A DNA stretch of 64,000 nucleotides from Xiphias gladius (taxonomy: Eukaryota; Chordata; Actinopteri; Istiophoriformes; Xiphiidae), in the NCBI RefSeq assembly GCF_016859285.1, contig NC_053402.1, positions 21,709,056 through 21,773,055 on the forward strand. Reading direction: 5' to 3'. Below the pieces are notes generated by a model. The model had not been told where the DNA came from. It saw only the letters and a list, made by a program, of their open reading frames with translations, and ran no database searches. Below, piece after piece: positions 11,639 through 26,076 of the stretch. The first letter of the stretch is position 1. Each line of letters opens with the position of its first letter. Position numbers and translations under genes: made by a program.

Positions 11639-14600
11639 ATGGGAAGGTATAAATGTGCCTACAACTGTGAAAGCACCAGCGATTCAGATGTGAAGTTTTT
11701 TAAGTAAGTACTCAATATGTTCTAATAACTTGTCACCCAAAACCAGGGAAGCTAGCTGGCTAGCAGATTTGTGAAGCAATTGTCAAGTTAGAAATAAGTA
11801 TCAACATTATTTATTAGTATTTTTTCAGCTCGTCTCGGCGTTTTATGTAACAACCAATTTAAGAAGATACTGACAGACTTAAATAATTTATTTTCTCTGC
11901 ATGTGCTGAGTTTACTTGTGTAGCCTGGGTGATGGAGGACAGACTGCAGGTAGCTGCTGGTACAATACTGTTGTTTTCATCAGACTTGGAGAAAGACTGC
12001 CAGGAAGGAAAAAAAACAAAACAGGAATGGTTCGATGGTCAGAATGATTGATCAGGGCAGTAAAAATATATAATACCCGCCCAGAGCAGAGAATAAATGT
12101 GTTTTGGCTGCCTGACATAAAGAAGATGAAATGGACTCAGATGCAAAGCATAACAAAGCACGTTCACTTTGCAAAATTGTTTTACAAGATGTTTTTTTGT
12201 TTTATTCCAGAGCGAGCAGCTCACTCAGATGATGGGGTAGTCCCGGTATACATAAGAGAATATCACACTGAAGTCCAAAAATCAATAATCTGGCAATTAT
12301 CGCAGCCTTCTTTACTGGTAAACTGTGCTCTATGTACTGTTAAAATCAACTCTGCTATTTGTTTTACACCCAACACACCAGGCCACACTGTAGTGGGTGG
12401 TGTATATCAAATGTAAGATAACAACATTTTAGAAGTAGCCTTGAGTTATGATTTACCATGAAAGATTATTACTACTGAGAACAAATTGGCAACATTTTGT
12501 AATATCTAAATGGAGTTCAACATTGTATTTCCTCCACACATGAGGGAATGGCGCATATTAGGGTTAGGGCATGGGTTTGGTATTGTTTTAACAAGCTGTG
12601 TGTTACAACAGGTTTCCACTTTACAATCCCCGAAAACTCAAGAAATGGCTTGTCAACATGAAATGGAAGGACTGGACTCCATCCCGCTTCTCTGTGCTGT
12701 GCATCAATCATTTTGAGGAGCAATACATTGACAGAACAGGCAAATGTGTGAAACTCAGAGAAGATGCAGTTCCCACCAGATTTTCATCCCCTGATGACAA
12801 ACAGAAAAGGAAGGTTTGTATTAAGTTACTCAGCGTCAGTTGACCATTTAAAAATACAAATCATCTGCTCCTTTGTGTTGGAAAGGTAATTTCAGAACAA
12901 GACTGCTCCCAGGTCAAATGTATTTGACAGTAGATTCCGAAGCTCTTTAATAGGCCAGTGGCTTCCTTAAAAATCCTCTTCATCTGTTTGTGATAATTCA
13001 ATAAAATAAAGGTCTCATGCAAATATTTTCACTGTCTCCCTGATGTAGGCTTCCATTAAACCAAGAAATAAGAGATGCAAGGTGAGCGAAAACTACACTG
13101 ACATTTAATTGATAAATTCTGTGATTCGGTAGTCATTTAATTCGTGGTTGTTTTCACAAGCATGTTGGTCCATTTTCCCTAAATTTGAAAAACATTGTTC
13201 TCTTAAATGGAGCTTACTTAAATTGGGTTTCAAAATCAATGTCAGCAACGCAAGGTTCTGTCTTTATTCAAGCTATTCTTCACTTCAGCACCATGGAGTC
13301 AGTATAACAGTTTATAAGCACAATTCATACAAGCTTCCTAACATTCAGTGTGCTGTTTCCTTCTGTTCTGGACTCAGCCACATGGTAAAGCCTCACAGAT
13401 GAGTCCAGCTCAGTCTCCGACAGCCTCTCCCGCCACATCGAGGCGAAACTACCAGAACAGCCAGGCAGAAGAAGAGCCTGCAGGGTATGTAATTCTGAAA
13501 CAGAGAAGCTTTGTACTGTCTTACCCCTCCACTGTTTTTTTTAATACTTGCTTACTCCACATAAGACAAAACAAAGTACAACAGATGGTTACTCAGTACA
13601 CAAAGAACAACATCACATGTTTACATTTGGATAAAATCTCAGACCAGTAATAGACCATGAATTACAAGTTCCGCCTTCATGTCATCAATCATCACATCAT
13701 GGATTTTTGTTGTCTCTGTTCAAATGAGCAAAAAGAAACATTCCGTGGTAACCTTGAAATGATTTAGTGGTTGTATATTTCTGATGCTGAGGCCGGTGAG
13801 ACCCCGATGTTTGACCTGTATGATTATAAGAAATGATAATAAGATATCTGTAAAGTGTCCACTTCATGCTGAATATGTGGGAGTACGTGTGTTGCCAACT
13901 TCTGCGTTTGCGTTCAGGATTTTTGCAATACACGGAGATGTCATCATTTTGGTCATTCAGAGAAGTCAGCATCTACGTGTTTTTACTGATGACCCGTAAT
14001 AAGCTTGTTGATTCCTCAGTAGAGAAGGACTCCAGCTGTCTCCTGCCGTACTTTGCCCGAGGCCTGCACTGTCTGGAGGCGCTTGGCCGTGACTCCTTTC
14101 TCAGAGATTTCCACGTGAACTCTGCTTCAGATATGCCGGATGCCTCTGTGGAAGTGCATGGCTTTATCTCATGCTGACCTCGGTTTTGACGCAGCTGATC
14201 CCATCTGAGGGCAAATGAGAGCCGAGAGTGAAAGTCTCCTGTAAAAGATAAAAAATGAAAGTGAAGGATGCCATAAAGTATTTTAAGTCAGTTAAGGCCA
14301 AGACAATATGTTATTTACAAGCTAAAAATTCAGTTCATAGGAGATTGCTGAGATTGTGGGAGCGTGACACTAATAGACTGTATAGTTGAGAAGTGGTGAC
14401 TTCACTCTAACTCTGACAGAGCTGCAGTGATTTGTCAATTGAAAGACTATTTTAATAAACGATTAATAGTTGAAATCATTTTTTACACAGAAATGCCAAA
14501 CATTTGATGGTTCCCGGTTGCTAAATATGAGAATCCTCTACTTTTCTTGGTTTCAAAACAAGTAAACTGGATATTTTTGGCTTTCAGACTATTGATGAGA

Positions 14601-17600
14601 TGTGATGCCTTGTGCTCTAGAAAATTGTGATGTTTTATAGACCAAATGATTAATCGGTTAATCAAGAAAATCATGAACAGCTCAATCAGTAGTGAAAATC
14701 ATTTTCCTGCAAATGCTCAAAAGCAAGGCTTGATTACCAACTGGGCAAAGCGAGCAATTGCCCCAGGGCCCCAGACCTCCAGCCCACAAATGTCCCGCAT
14801 TCACTGTGTGTTAGTTGATGCAGTTTTAAGTTTTTTTTTGTTTGTTTTTTTTAAATCAGATTAATTAACATTTGAATTGTTTCCGCTTTAATATGTTGAC
14901 CTTTTCTGTTTTCATGATCAGAGACAAAGACTCAAAAAAGTCTGACAAATGGAGGATTATAGTTGATGAAGGGCTGATGAAGATTGAGTCATTTCCGCAC
15001 TTCTTCCATGGAGATTACTGCGTACCACAGGTTAGCGGCATGACTGTATATATTGCATCACATATCATACGTAGAGAATATTACATCAGTGTTAAAATAA
15101 CACTGATCTCATTCATCTAAATGTGTATTTTTTCTAAATTATGGCAATCATGGTATGACTTTGGGCAAATCAAAGCACCTTTTGTTGTCAGATGTTTACA
15201 TGTATTATTGCAGTTAATTATCAAATGCTGTAATATCGTATTCATATCAGCATTGTCCATTTGTCACCAACAGGATATTCAATGGGCTCCAGATGACAAT
15301 TTCAGTGTAAGTAGTCGACGCGATTCTAAACGTTTAAATTACAACCTTTTAACTTTTATACTCTGACCTGTATATTGTGATGTATTTCAATCAAATGGTC
15401 TTCTGTAATTTTCACAGACAGAATGTAAAGATCCTGAAAACATGATAGAGGTAGGTCTATTGCCTATAGCTTACCTATATTAAATGCAAACACAAAAAAC
15501 TTGGAATGTTGCCGGAAAAAATTGTATGGTGATATGATATAATGTTCTGATTGCAGGTGAAAGAGCCATGGCAGTGGCTTGGTCTGGATGTCAGAGGACC
15601 CCTGCCCCAAACATTGAATGGACACAAATACATTTTGACCGTGACAGATTACTACTCCAAGTGGGTGGAAGCTGTGCCGATGCAGTCGTGCCTACCTCCA
15701 CACCTGGCAAAACACATCGTGGACATCATCGTCCACTTCGGATTCCCGCTCAGAATCCTCTCCAGACTGCCTCATGACATAGTCCACAAAGTGAGTGTAT
15801 GACTGACTGAACCGCTCGTATTGTTACGGAGAACTTAGATTGTGCCTCACGTCAGCCAAAGTCTGTTGTTCAAGGTGACTGAACCCGAATTTAATCACTT
15901 TAGTACTGTATTGTCAATTCACAGTATTTTTGACCCTCACAAGACCAACTCTGCAGTCATACGATTGGCTCAAGTCGTCCGATGACATAAAGGCTCACAA
16001 GTTGTAAGCATGGGAATCTTTCCCATCTCTACCACCTACCACATATGATGTGAACACAGCATAAGACTCATGAGATTTGTTGTTGCTGAATGCGGACAAA
16101 ATCCTTTTTCATTTTATCTTGGTTAAAATAAATATACAGATTTTACTCTCAGGTGTGACAGCAGACACCCTTTTGCTGAGAATATTGTCTGAAAACTCCA
16201 GGGATACTGTAGGTGTCAGCTTTTAGAAAGACCGAAGAAAGAAACCCTCTGAGAAAACCAGCAGAGTTACAGGAGAGGTGGTGAGACTTCAATGAAGTAT
16301 TGTTATAATATTGTGTCCTCATCGGCCAGTGTCTCACATAGATGTGCTGTGTGAATGTATCTCCATGCTAGATCAACAGAGAACTAAAAGATCAGCTGAA
16401 GGTCACCATCGCTCTCGTCGTCTATCATCAGCAGACCGGCACTGCAGATTTGATCACACAGCAGCAGATTGACAGGTGTGTATTCACAGCACACAGCAAA
16501 ACTGAGTACATCCCTCTGCAATATCAGTAAAATGTCAAATGATTTCAAGCTGCATACAACCTCAGTGCAACAAAAAGCGATTACACCTGCCAGTTGCAAT
16601 TAAGACTAATTGCATGAGCAGGGCCATAAAATAACCTGTGAACACCAAAGCTTTCTCAGTCTTGCCCTGGGTTGTGTCTAATGCAACATGTCTCCACGTG
16701 GTAAGGAACTGCCTGAACAAGTAAGAAACCAGATTGTGAGGCTTCGTAAAGATGGCAGAAGGTACAAGAGCATCAGTAGGCTCCTGAACATAAGCCGAGG
16801 TCCACCAGTGGCCTGTCCTGAAAAAACGAGGCCCCGCACATTTCGCTCTTTACAAAACTTTGCATTGAAAAGCAGACGGATAAGGGCTTTTGGACTTGGT
16901 GGTTCAGTGACCGATCACACAGTGTGAAGGACATTACATGAAGTCAACCTCTACAGACGGCGTCTGAGCAGAAAACCACTGCTCACAAGATGCCACAAAA
17001 CTGTGAGATGAAACTGCCAAAGAACATGAAAAGAGGCCTGATGAATGTTGGCAGCACATTATTTGGTCAGATTAAACCAAAATAAATGTATTTGGATCAG
17101 ATGGAGTCCAGCATTTATGGTGTGGACCTGGCCTAGTTTTTAAAGAAGAAAGAAGTGAAAACTATGACCTGTATGTCTCCTGACTTGAACCCAGTAGAAC
17201 ACCACTGAAGCATTTTAAAGCGGAAGATGGAGCAACAAAACCCCTCCAACAAAGAGCAGCTGAAAAGAATCATCCGTGAAGAATGGAAGAACATCTCTCC
17301 ACAGATTTGTGTTAGACTGGTATCATCCAGGCCCTGGACGATCGAATCTGTCGTCAATAATAAAGGCAGACATACAAAATATTACAAAAATGAAAGAATG
17401 GAATCTCACTAATGAAGGGTGTACTGACTTTTGTCATAGTCGGTTCTTAAATATGGACCTTTTCGTTATAGTTTAATTAGTCATAAAACATTTTTTTTTC
17501 AAATGAATTGGTGATACTGACCAGGAGTGTACTCAGTTTTGTTGTATACTTTATAGTGCTTCTTGAATGTCATGACAAGTTCAGTATTTATTGCTATTAA

Positions 17601-18486
17601 CATTTTGCAGACTATTTTACTGTCTCATTAAACTGTAATAAAATGTGTGCTTTGGGATGATTGGCAATCTCTGTCCCACACCTGCAGTCTTGTTTGATCT
17701 GGTGTTTTTCAAATTGAGCCCTATGTGTCACATTAACAGGACTGTTACTGGAGACAAAATATAATTTGTAATCTCGATTTTTATGACCCAAAAAGTGTAT
17801 TACTTTAGCTACAGCAGCCTGGAAATCGTATCATATAAAACTAATTTAGCAGGAAAAGACAGACTTGAGCTGTATCACAATTACAAATGTCAAAAACCCA
17901 GACAATATTTATTCTCGCATTACTAAATCAGTATTGCACTGATGCATCTCCCAGCTCCAAACTGACGAAATGTTGGTCTGTGAGCCACAGAAATATGAAA
18001 AATACAGTAAACCAAGAAACTGGCCCAGAGATGCAGGGTACATCATTGTTCTTCTGTGAAGTGTATTCTACTGGTTTTAAATTGCTACATGCTTTTAAGG
18101 AAAACTCCTGCAACCGGATGATCTCTCATCATGCCTTATGTGAATGCTGTAACTTTTTTGAATTGCTGCTTCCCAACAGGATGGTAAGTGATCTAATAGA
18201 AGAGCACGCAGCTGACTGGGATGTCTACCTGCCTGCCAAGGTCTTCAGTCTGTGTTTCAAAGAGCATTCAAAGACCAAGGAGAGGCCTTTTTCAGTGCTC
18301 TGCTGCAGAGGACTGGAGCCTGTCCAATCCCCTAGAGGACTGAATGTAAGTCTAGGTTTTGAATATTTTGAGTTTTGATGACACTTTGTCTCTATAGAAA
18401 CTGTAAAATGACTCCAGTGTTCTCACCTCTCTGTTCCACAGTATGCTTATTCCAAGATCCGAGAGAGTGCTTTCGTGGTTAGATAG
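11639..18486 (+). CDS. THAP zinc finger fused to a domesticated integrase-like protein
   Basis: Eleven exons with GT-AG borders: 11639-11703, 12612-12813, 13049-13081, 13378-13484, 14922-15030, 15274-15306, 15418-15450, 15557-15790, 16372-16475, 18180-18345 and 18442-18486. Phases agree throughout, giving 376 residues. Residues 1 to about 85 form a THAP domain: the start MGRYKCAYNC, then WTPSRFSVLCINHF and AVPTRF, which fit the C-x(n)-C ... C-x2-H finger and the AVPT box of THAP proteins. Residues 100-136 are a Ser/Pro linker. Residues 195-272 (PWQWLGLDVRGPLPQT, KYILTVTDYYSKWVEA) match the integrase core of Gypsy/GIN-type elements, as in the host genes GIN1 and KRBA2. Residues 307-362 (DLIEEHAADWDVYLPA) match its C-terminal part. 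Compared with an active integrase the core looks incomplete, so DNA binding or scaffolding is likelier than strand transfer. This is inference. AATAAA lies near 19173. I do not know an established name; a GIN2-type gene is possible. Confidence 0.8.
14020..14177 (+). other. Open segment after an AG acceptor, possible alternative last exon
   Basis: After TTGATTCCTCAG a 52-codon open run follows in one frame (VEKDSSCLLPYFARGL ... SFLRDFHVNSASDMPD) and ends in TGA. Codon use looks plausible, but the phase does not fit the donor at 13485 of the THAP-integrase gene. It may be an alternative terminal exon entered in another phase, an exon of an unrelated transcript, or chance. The reverse strand is also open here. 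Confidence 0.2.
14425..14690 (-). mobile_element. hAT-like MITE copy (GCTGCAACTAACGA family)
   Basis: Contains the typical phrases of a very common teleost MITE in reverse orientation: AAATGCCAAACATTTGATGG, TTTTCTTGGTTTCAAAACAA, then TTTTATAGACCAAATGATTA and ATCGGTTAATCAAGAAAATC. It is diverged and lies in intron 4 of the THAP-integrase gene. Confidence 0.6.
16490..17550 (+). mobile_element. Tc1-like DNA transposon relic
   Basis: The left end AGCAAAACTGAGTACAT (about 16495) and the right end GTGTACTCAGTTTTGTT (about 17527) form terminal inverted repeats. Between them lie transposase pieces: an N-terminal helix-turn-helix start (MSPRGKELPEQVRNQIVRLR at 16688), then SPDLNPVEHH near 17180 and a C-terminal block (EQLKRIIREEWKNISPQICV) from about 17250. 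The central catalytic part is largely missing and the frame is broken in several places, so it is dead. It sits in intron 9 of the THAP-integrase gene, same strand. Confidence 0.85.
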
Positions 18487-20727
18487 ATGTTCCAGGTTTA
18501 TTGGGTAAGTGAATATATTTCAAGGTTTTGTGTGCAAGTACATACCTTACTCTAATATAATAACTCTACATTTTTCTGTGGTCGTAGAATTTGTGGAATA
18601 TCTTGGCATTTTTAGAGGTGTTTTCAGAAAAGAGAAAGTCAGTGAATTTGAGAACAATCTCAGAGAAGTTTGAGAATATCAGGAAATTTTACAAACCGGC
18701 CATGTCACAGTAATGTACAAGTTGTCTCACTCAGTATTATTATTTTGCAGTTCAATGAAAGTGGAAACCAAAGCGGGCTCGATTTTTATCAGCTAACAGG
18801 GAGGAAGAATATTTTCCGGCCGTGGAAGTCGAGGATTGTCGTGCAAAAATGCTTATTGTGCTTTACTTCATGGCCATAACATGGGAACATGGGAACCCTG
18901 GTAGTTTGATCAGGATGAGGACTTTGCTGACTGTACAGATATTGGAGATGAAACTGCAACATGTCTGTAGCACCTTCTACAGGACTTATTGAAATTCTCA
19001 GCCTATTAAGTCCAAAAAATGTTTTGGCTTTGACTTTTTTTTTTTTTTTTTGGTCCATCGACTCAGTAGAAGGTCATTTTCAGTTCAGTTTTGTATCATA
19101 TTTTTGGATGTAAAATTGTATATCAGTTGTTGATATTGTTGTTGCTTTTGTCTATAAAATGTAAAACATGTCAATAAACTTGCTTTCGAAAGTCATGAAA
19201 ATTGAGAGAAAAATATTCCTGTGTAATCAATGTGCATTCAACATGTTGAATGTGTTTTGTGTTTTGTCCGCAGCACATATTGTCAGCAACATGACTTGTT
19301 TTGAGTGCAAACTACTACAGTAATGTGGCATCTTTCCTCCAAAAGTGTCAGATGCACTCTTTAAATGGACGACTATAATAAATTCTAAACATAATGTCAT
19401 TTTTTCCAACAATAATTATTTAAAATTGTGTGACTATAGTGTATGAATGTTTACCTTGTTCAGTTTCACATCTTTGTAGCCGCTGCTGAACAGCCAACCA
19501 AACCACAATATCGTAAGCGTCATGAGAGAAGGACAAAATGTGATCCCAGGCAACTTGTGACACCTCGCCTGATCTGTAGGTGTCTCTCAGCTGCTGCGGG
19601 TTCAGCTGTCCCACTCTCTGCCTGACAGCAGCTGACAGGCAGCGAGGAGGAAATGAAGTCCTCTCACACAAAAGACCCAGCTGGTGAAAAGACACACAAC
19701 TGTTTGCTTCTCCAGGGAGGGGGGCCATGATGAGGTTTATAAAGATGAATCTCTCAGATGAACTGTGCTGCTGCTGAATCAAAATGGAGGCATGAAGCTC
19801 CATGAGAAACCTTAATAAATTGACAAATACATTCTTTGTTGAATTGTGCAGGTTATTTTGAATGTTGGAACAAGAACACATCATTGTAATTTGAGCAAGT
19901 TTAACTGGATGGACCTAACTAAAAATACAGAGGAAGATTTTTATACACATCTTTTTTATCTTTAAAACCATGCTTACTGAAATACTCTCATCTTTCTAAC
20001 AGCCATCAGAACAGATCATCTAGATTAATAAGCCATGTCCCAAGAGTTTTTTTGCTAAAACTACATTTTCTTACAATAAAACATTGGAGCATCACATTCA
20101 GAGCTTCGTGAGGAATGTAATTGTTTTAAATAGTTCAAGTTGTATCTCTCAGGGCCGGTTTTCTTGTCTTATATGTCATCGTTGTAAATGTTCTTGTCTG
20201 ACCCTTATTTCACGTTGCCATGTTGGCCAGGTCTCTCTTGCAAAAGAAATAATGTATCTCAAGACACTTTGTGTTTAAAGAAGGGTTGAATAGATAAATA
20301 AATATAAGTGTATATTGTGCTGTAAGTTATTATAGTGAGTAGTGAGTATCATAATTCAGAGGGTGTGCTTTCAACCACAGGCATTTTTTAAAAGTAGTTT
20401 TAGTTAAAAAAAAAAAAAAAGTACTGAAAACACATCAACGTTCTTGGTTTTTTTCTATAATTTTTCTCCATAGCAGAAAAAAATTCTCAATTTACAACAT
20501 GGATTTAAAAAACAAACAAAGAAAAACCCCATCACAGTATGTTATTGACTACAGACAGTACCTTAACGTTACAGTTCCATTGAGTGGCTGAATGAAGCCC
20601 AGCACTGCCCCCTGATGGCTGATCGTGGAGCCGCAGCTGTCTCTGTCTGACGCCGCTGTGATCTCACTGCTGTCGCTGTGCAGTGGAGGCGTTTTTTTTT
20701 TTTTCTGTGTGCAGCCAACCGCAAGAA
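18487..20727. other. 3' UTR of the THAP-integrase gene, then elob upstream DNA
   Basis: A GT donor near 18507 and an AG acceptor at about 18750 suggest the 3' UTR may itself be spliced; AATAAA is at 19173-19178. Further right lie a reverse-strand open frame (19420-19884), A/T runs near 20406 and 20693, and the elob promoter. No other gene was recognised. Confidence 0.45.
19420..19884 (-). CDS. Unrecognised open reading frame, 154 codons
   Basis: A long uninterrupted reverse-strand frame for this AT-rich context. The part from about residue 52 onward reads like ordinary globular protein (AVRQRVGQLNPQQLRDTYRS, then SQVAWDHILSFSHDAYDIVV), with a Trp-rich hydrophobic C-terminal stretch. I cannot assign a family, and no signal peptide or metal-binding pattern is visible. 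The first 50 residues look like intron or UTR, so a real exon might begin near 19735. It could be a lone exon of an unannotated gene, a lineage-specific protein or chance. It overlaps no recognised gene. Confidence 0.3.
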   Translation of the reverse strand: MMCSCSNIQNNLHNSTKNVFVNLLRFLMELHASILIQQQHSSSERFIFINLIMAPLPGEANSCVSFHQLGLLCERTSFPPRCLSAAVRQRVGQLNPQQLRDTYRSGEVSQVAWDHILSFSHDAYDIVVWLAVQQRLQRCETEQGKHSYTIVTQF

Positions 20728-24118
<3,391 letters not shown>

Positions 24119-26076
24119 GGGAGGGGGCGGCGAAAGGAGAGGGATGCACAGGGGGGTCTGAGGGAGGACGCACGGGGGGAGGGAGGGGCTGAATTTTGGG
24201 AAGTGATGCCTCAGCGGATGAGTTTTACCTTACCTACCTTCAGATGGGTATAAACAATTACAAACATGGATTCCCCTTGTTGTAAATGTGAGGGCGGGTG
24301 CTTCAAAGTGGTTCATTGTCCTGAAATCGGAGAAAGCATGCTAAATTGTTACTTTCACACAAGACCCTTCAGAGATACCTGACGGACTTGTCATGACACT
24401 GTCAGTCATCCATGGGATTGGTAAAGGCTGAACATAAAGAATTGTACCTCGTATTTAATGAAATCTAGTCTTTATTTGGGGTAAGGCTAATGCTGCCTTA
24501 CTTTTGTTTTTTATTTTGCTGGCTTAAACGTGGGAGTTGGTAAGGTGTGACATTTTTAGGCTTTTATGTTTGTGTGTTTCCTTATTAAACTATTACTAGG
24601 ATTTAACATGTTTTTGGTCTTTGGCCTGGATATGTGTTGCGACAATAGCTAGGAGTTTGTGAATTTATAAGTTACTATCTGTATTTCAAGAACTCTTGAA
24701 CAGTACGAATCTGAAATAAAATTGATTCACTCGTTGGCAGAAGATCTGGCATTAAGGTGAAGATTTCTTGGTACTTTACCTATCAGTAGTTGTAGTTCTC
24801 AAACTGTAGCTGCTCACAGGAGTTACTGAGACTGAAAGCACTCAGTTGTGGGTATCTACAAAACATGTACTGCTGGCATGGGCCTGGTGTTGCAAATGAA
24901 ATGAGCGACAGACATAGCAGTAAAAATAGTTAATATTAATTAATTTATATTACTAATAGAGGTGGGAACCAACCAACTTTCCTCTCCAATGTTTGATTGG
25001 AGCCTATAAAATCCTGGAGATGTTGGTGAGGACTTGTTGACTTTAATCATTGGGCCTAATTGTTTATAGTAAACATAAACAATCTTAAGTTAAACAGAAG
25101 GTTGTTGTATTATGAGTTATGGAACTGTGTCTGTGACCCTCGAATTATCACCAGAATCACTGCCCATTTAGTTTTAGTTCATGCTGCAACTTGTGTTGTG
25201 TTATACACCATTAATACCTTAATACACATTTTTTCTTAAAACTAAAGAAGTAATAGAAATGAACTCTTCTGCACAAAATGTCAAATTAAAGTGTATAAAA
25301 ATGGGTCTTAAGATCTAGAAAGCTACAATTAAAAACAAAAGTCCTCCATTAGTTACCGCAGGAAAGGATATTCTGACTTGGGGGTGTTGAATGAAATAGC
25401 AAAACAAAAAGCATTTGCAAATTGAGGCTGTTAAACAGTGGGACATGATTAAAGTTGCACTTGTAACTGATTTAACATTAAAAACAACTGTTTTTCACCC
25501 TTTGAGCACTGTGGTGTTTTTTTTTATGATTGTGTGGTTAATGGTAAACATTGGTACAGTATTGTATCATTTTGTGTACACTGATTTATTTGAAATTATA
25601 TTTTTTAAACCAGCAAATGTTAAATATTCTGTATATAGTGTCCTATAGTGCTGAATTAAATTTACAACAATATAAAATAAAAAGTAAATTTCGAAGGCTG
25701 AAACCAGATGTTTGGCATTTCTGCTTGGTAAATACCTAATTTTCTGTCGGTCAACTAATTCATTAATCAATGAAATGTTGCATTAAGTAAAAAATGGCTG
25801 CTCAACAATCTAAGTCAAATTATTGTTTGACAATACGAAACAGCGAAAGTTGACATGGGTTAAGTGCCCACGGTTCCTAAACGCATCACTCTCTGAACTT
25901 TCAGACGGCTCAAACACTTAAACGCAGCATGTACGAGCCAGTCGGCTAGCTTAACATTCTGCTAGCAACAACAGTCGTCCAAACATTCGTGTCTGCAGCG
26001 ACAAACGACCCGCTTAACTGATGACTCCTGCCGTAACATAGAGTAAGAGGACCTGGGTTATCCTTCACCAGCACAA
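24119..26076. other. elob 3' UTR, intergenic DNA and HARBI1-like promoter
   Basis: The elob 3' UTR probably runs to just past 24720. Then follows AT-rich intergenic DNA with a MITE fragment (about 25655-25800). A more GC-rich 200-bp stretch before 26077 is likely the promoter and 5' UTR of the HARBI1-like gene. Confidence 0.5.
25655..25800 (+). mobile_element. Partial hAT-like MITE
   Basis: Phrases AAGGCTGAAACCAGATGTTT, TTTCTGTCGGTCAACTAATT and CATTAATCAATGAAATGTTG correspond to the 3' third of the same MITE family, in the opposite orientation to the copies at 14425 and 22805. Confidence 0.5.

Noticed and set aside
12048-12416. 122-codon forward frame between THAP exons 1 and 2
   Set aside because: The frame has no family resemblance and lies in an intron bounded by good splice sites.
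18670-18879. Open frame after an acceptor near 18750
   Set aside because: The THAP-integrase frame already ends at 18486. This is more likely a spliced 3' UTR piece.
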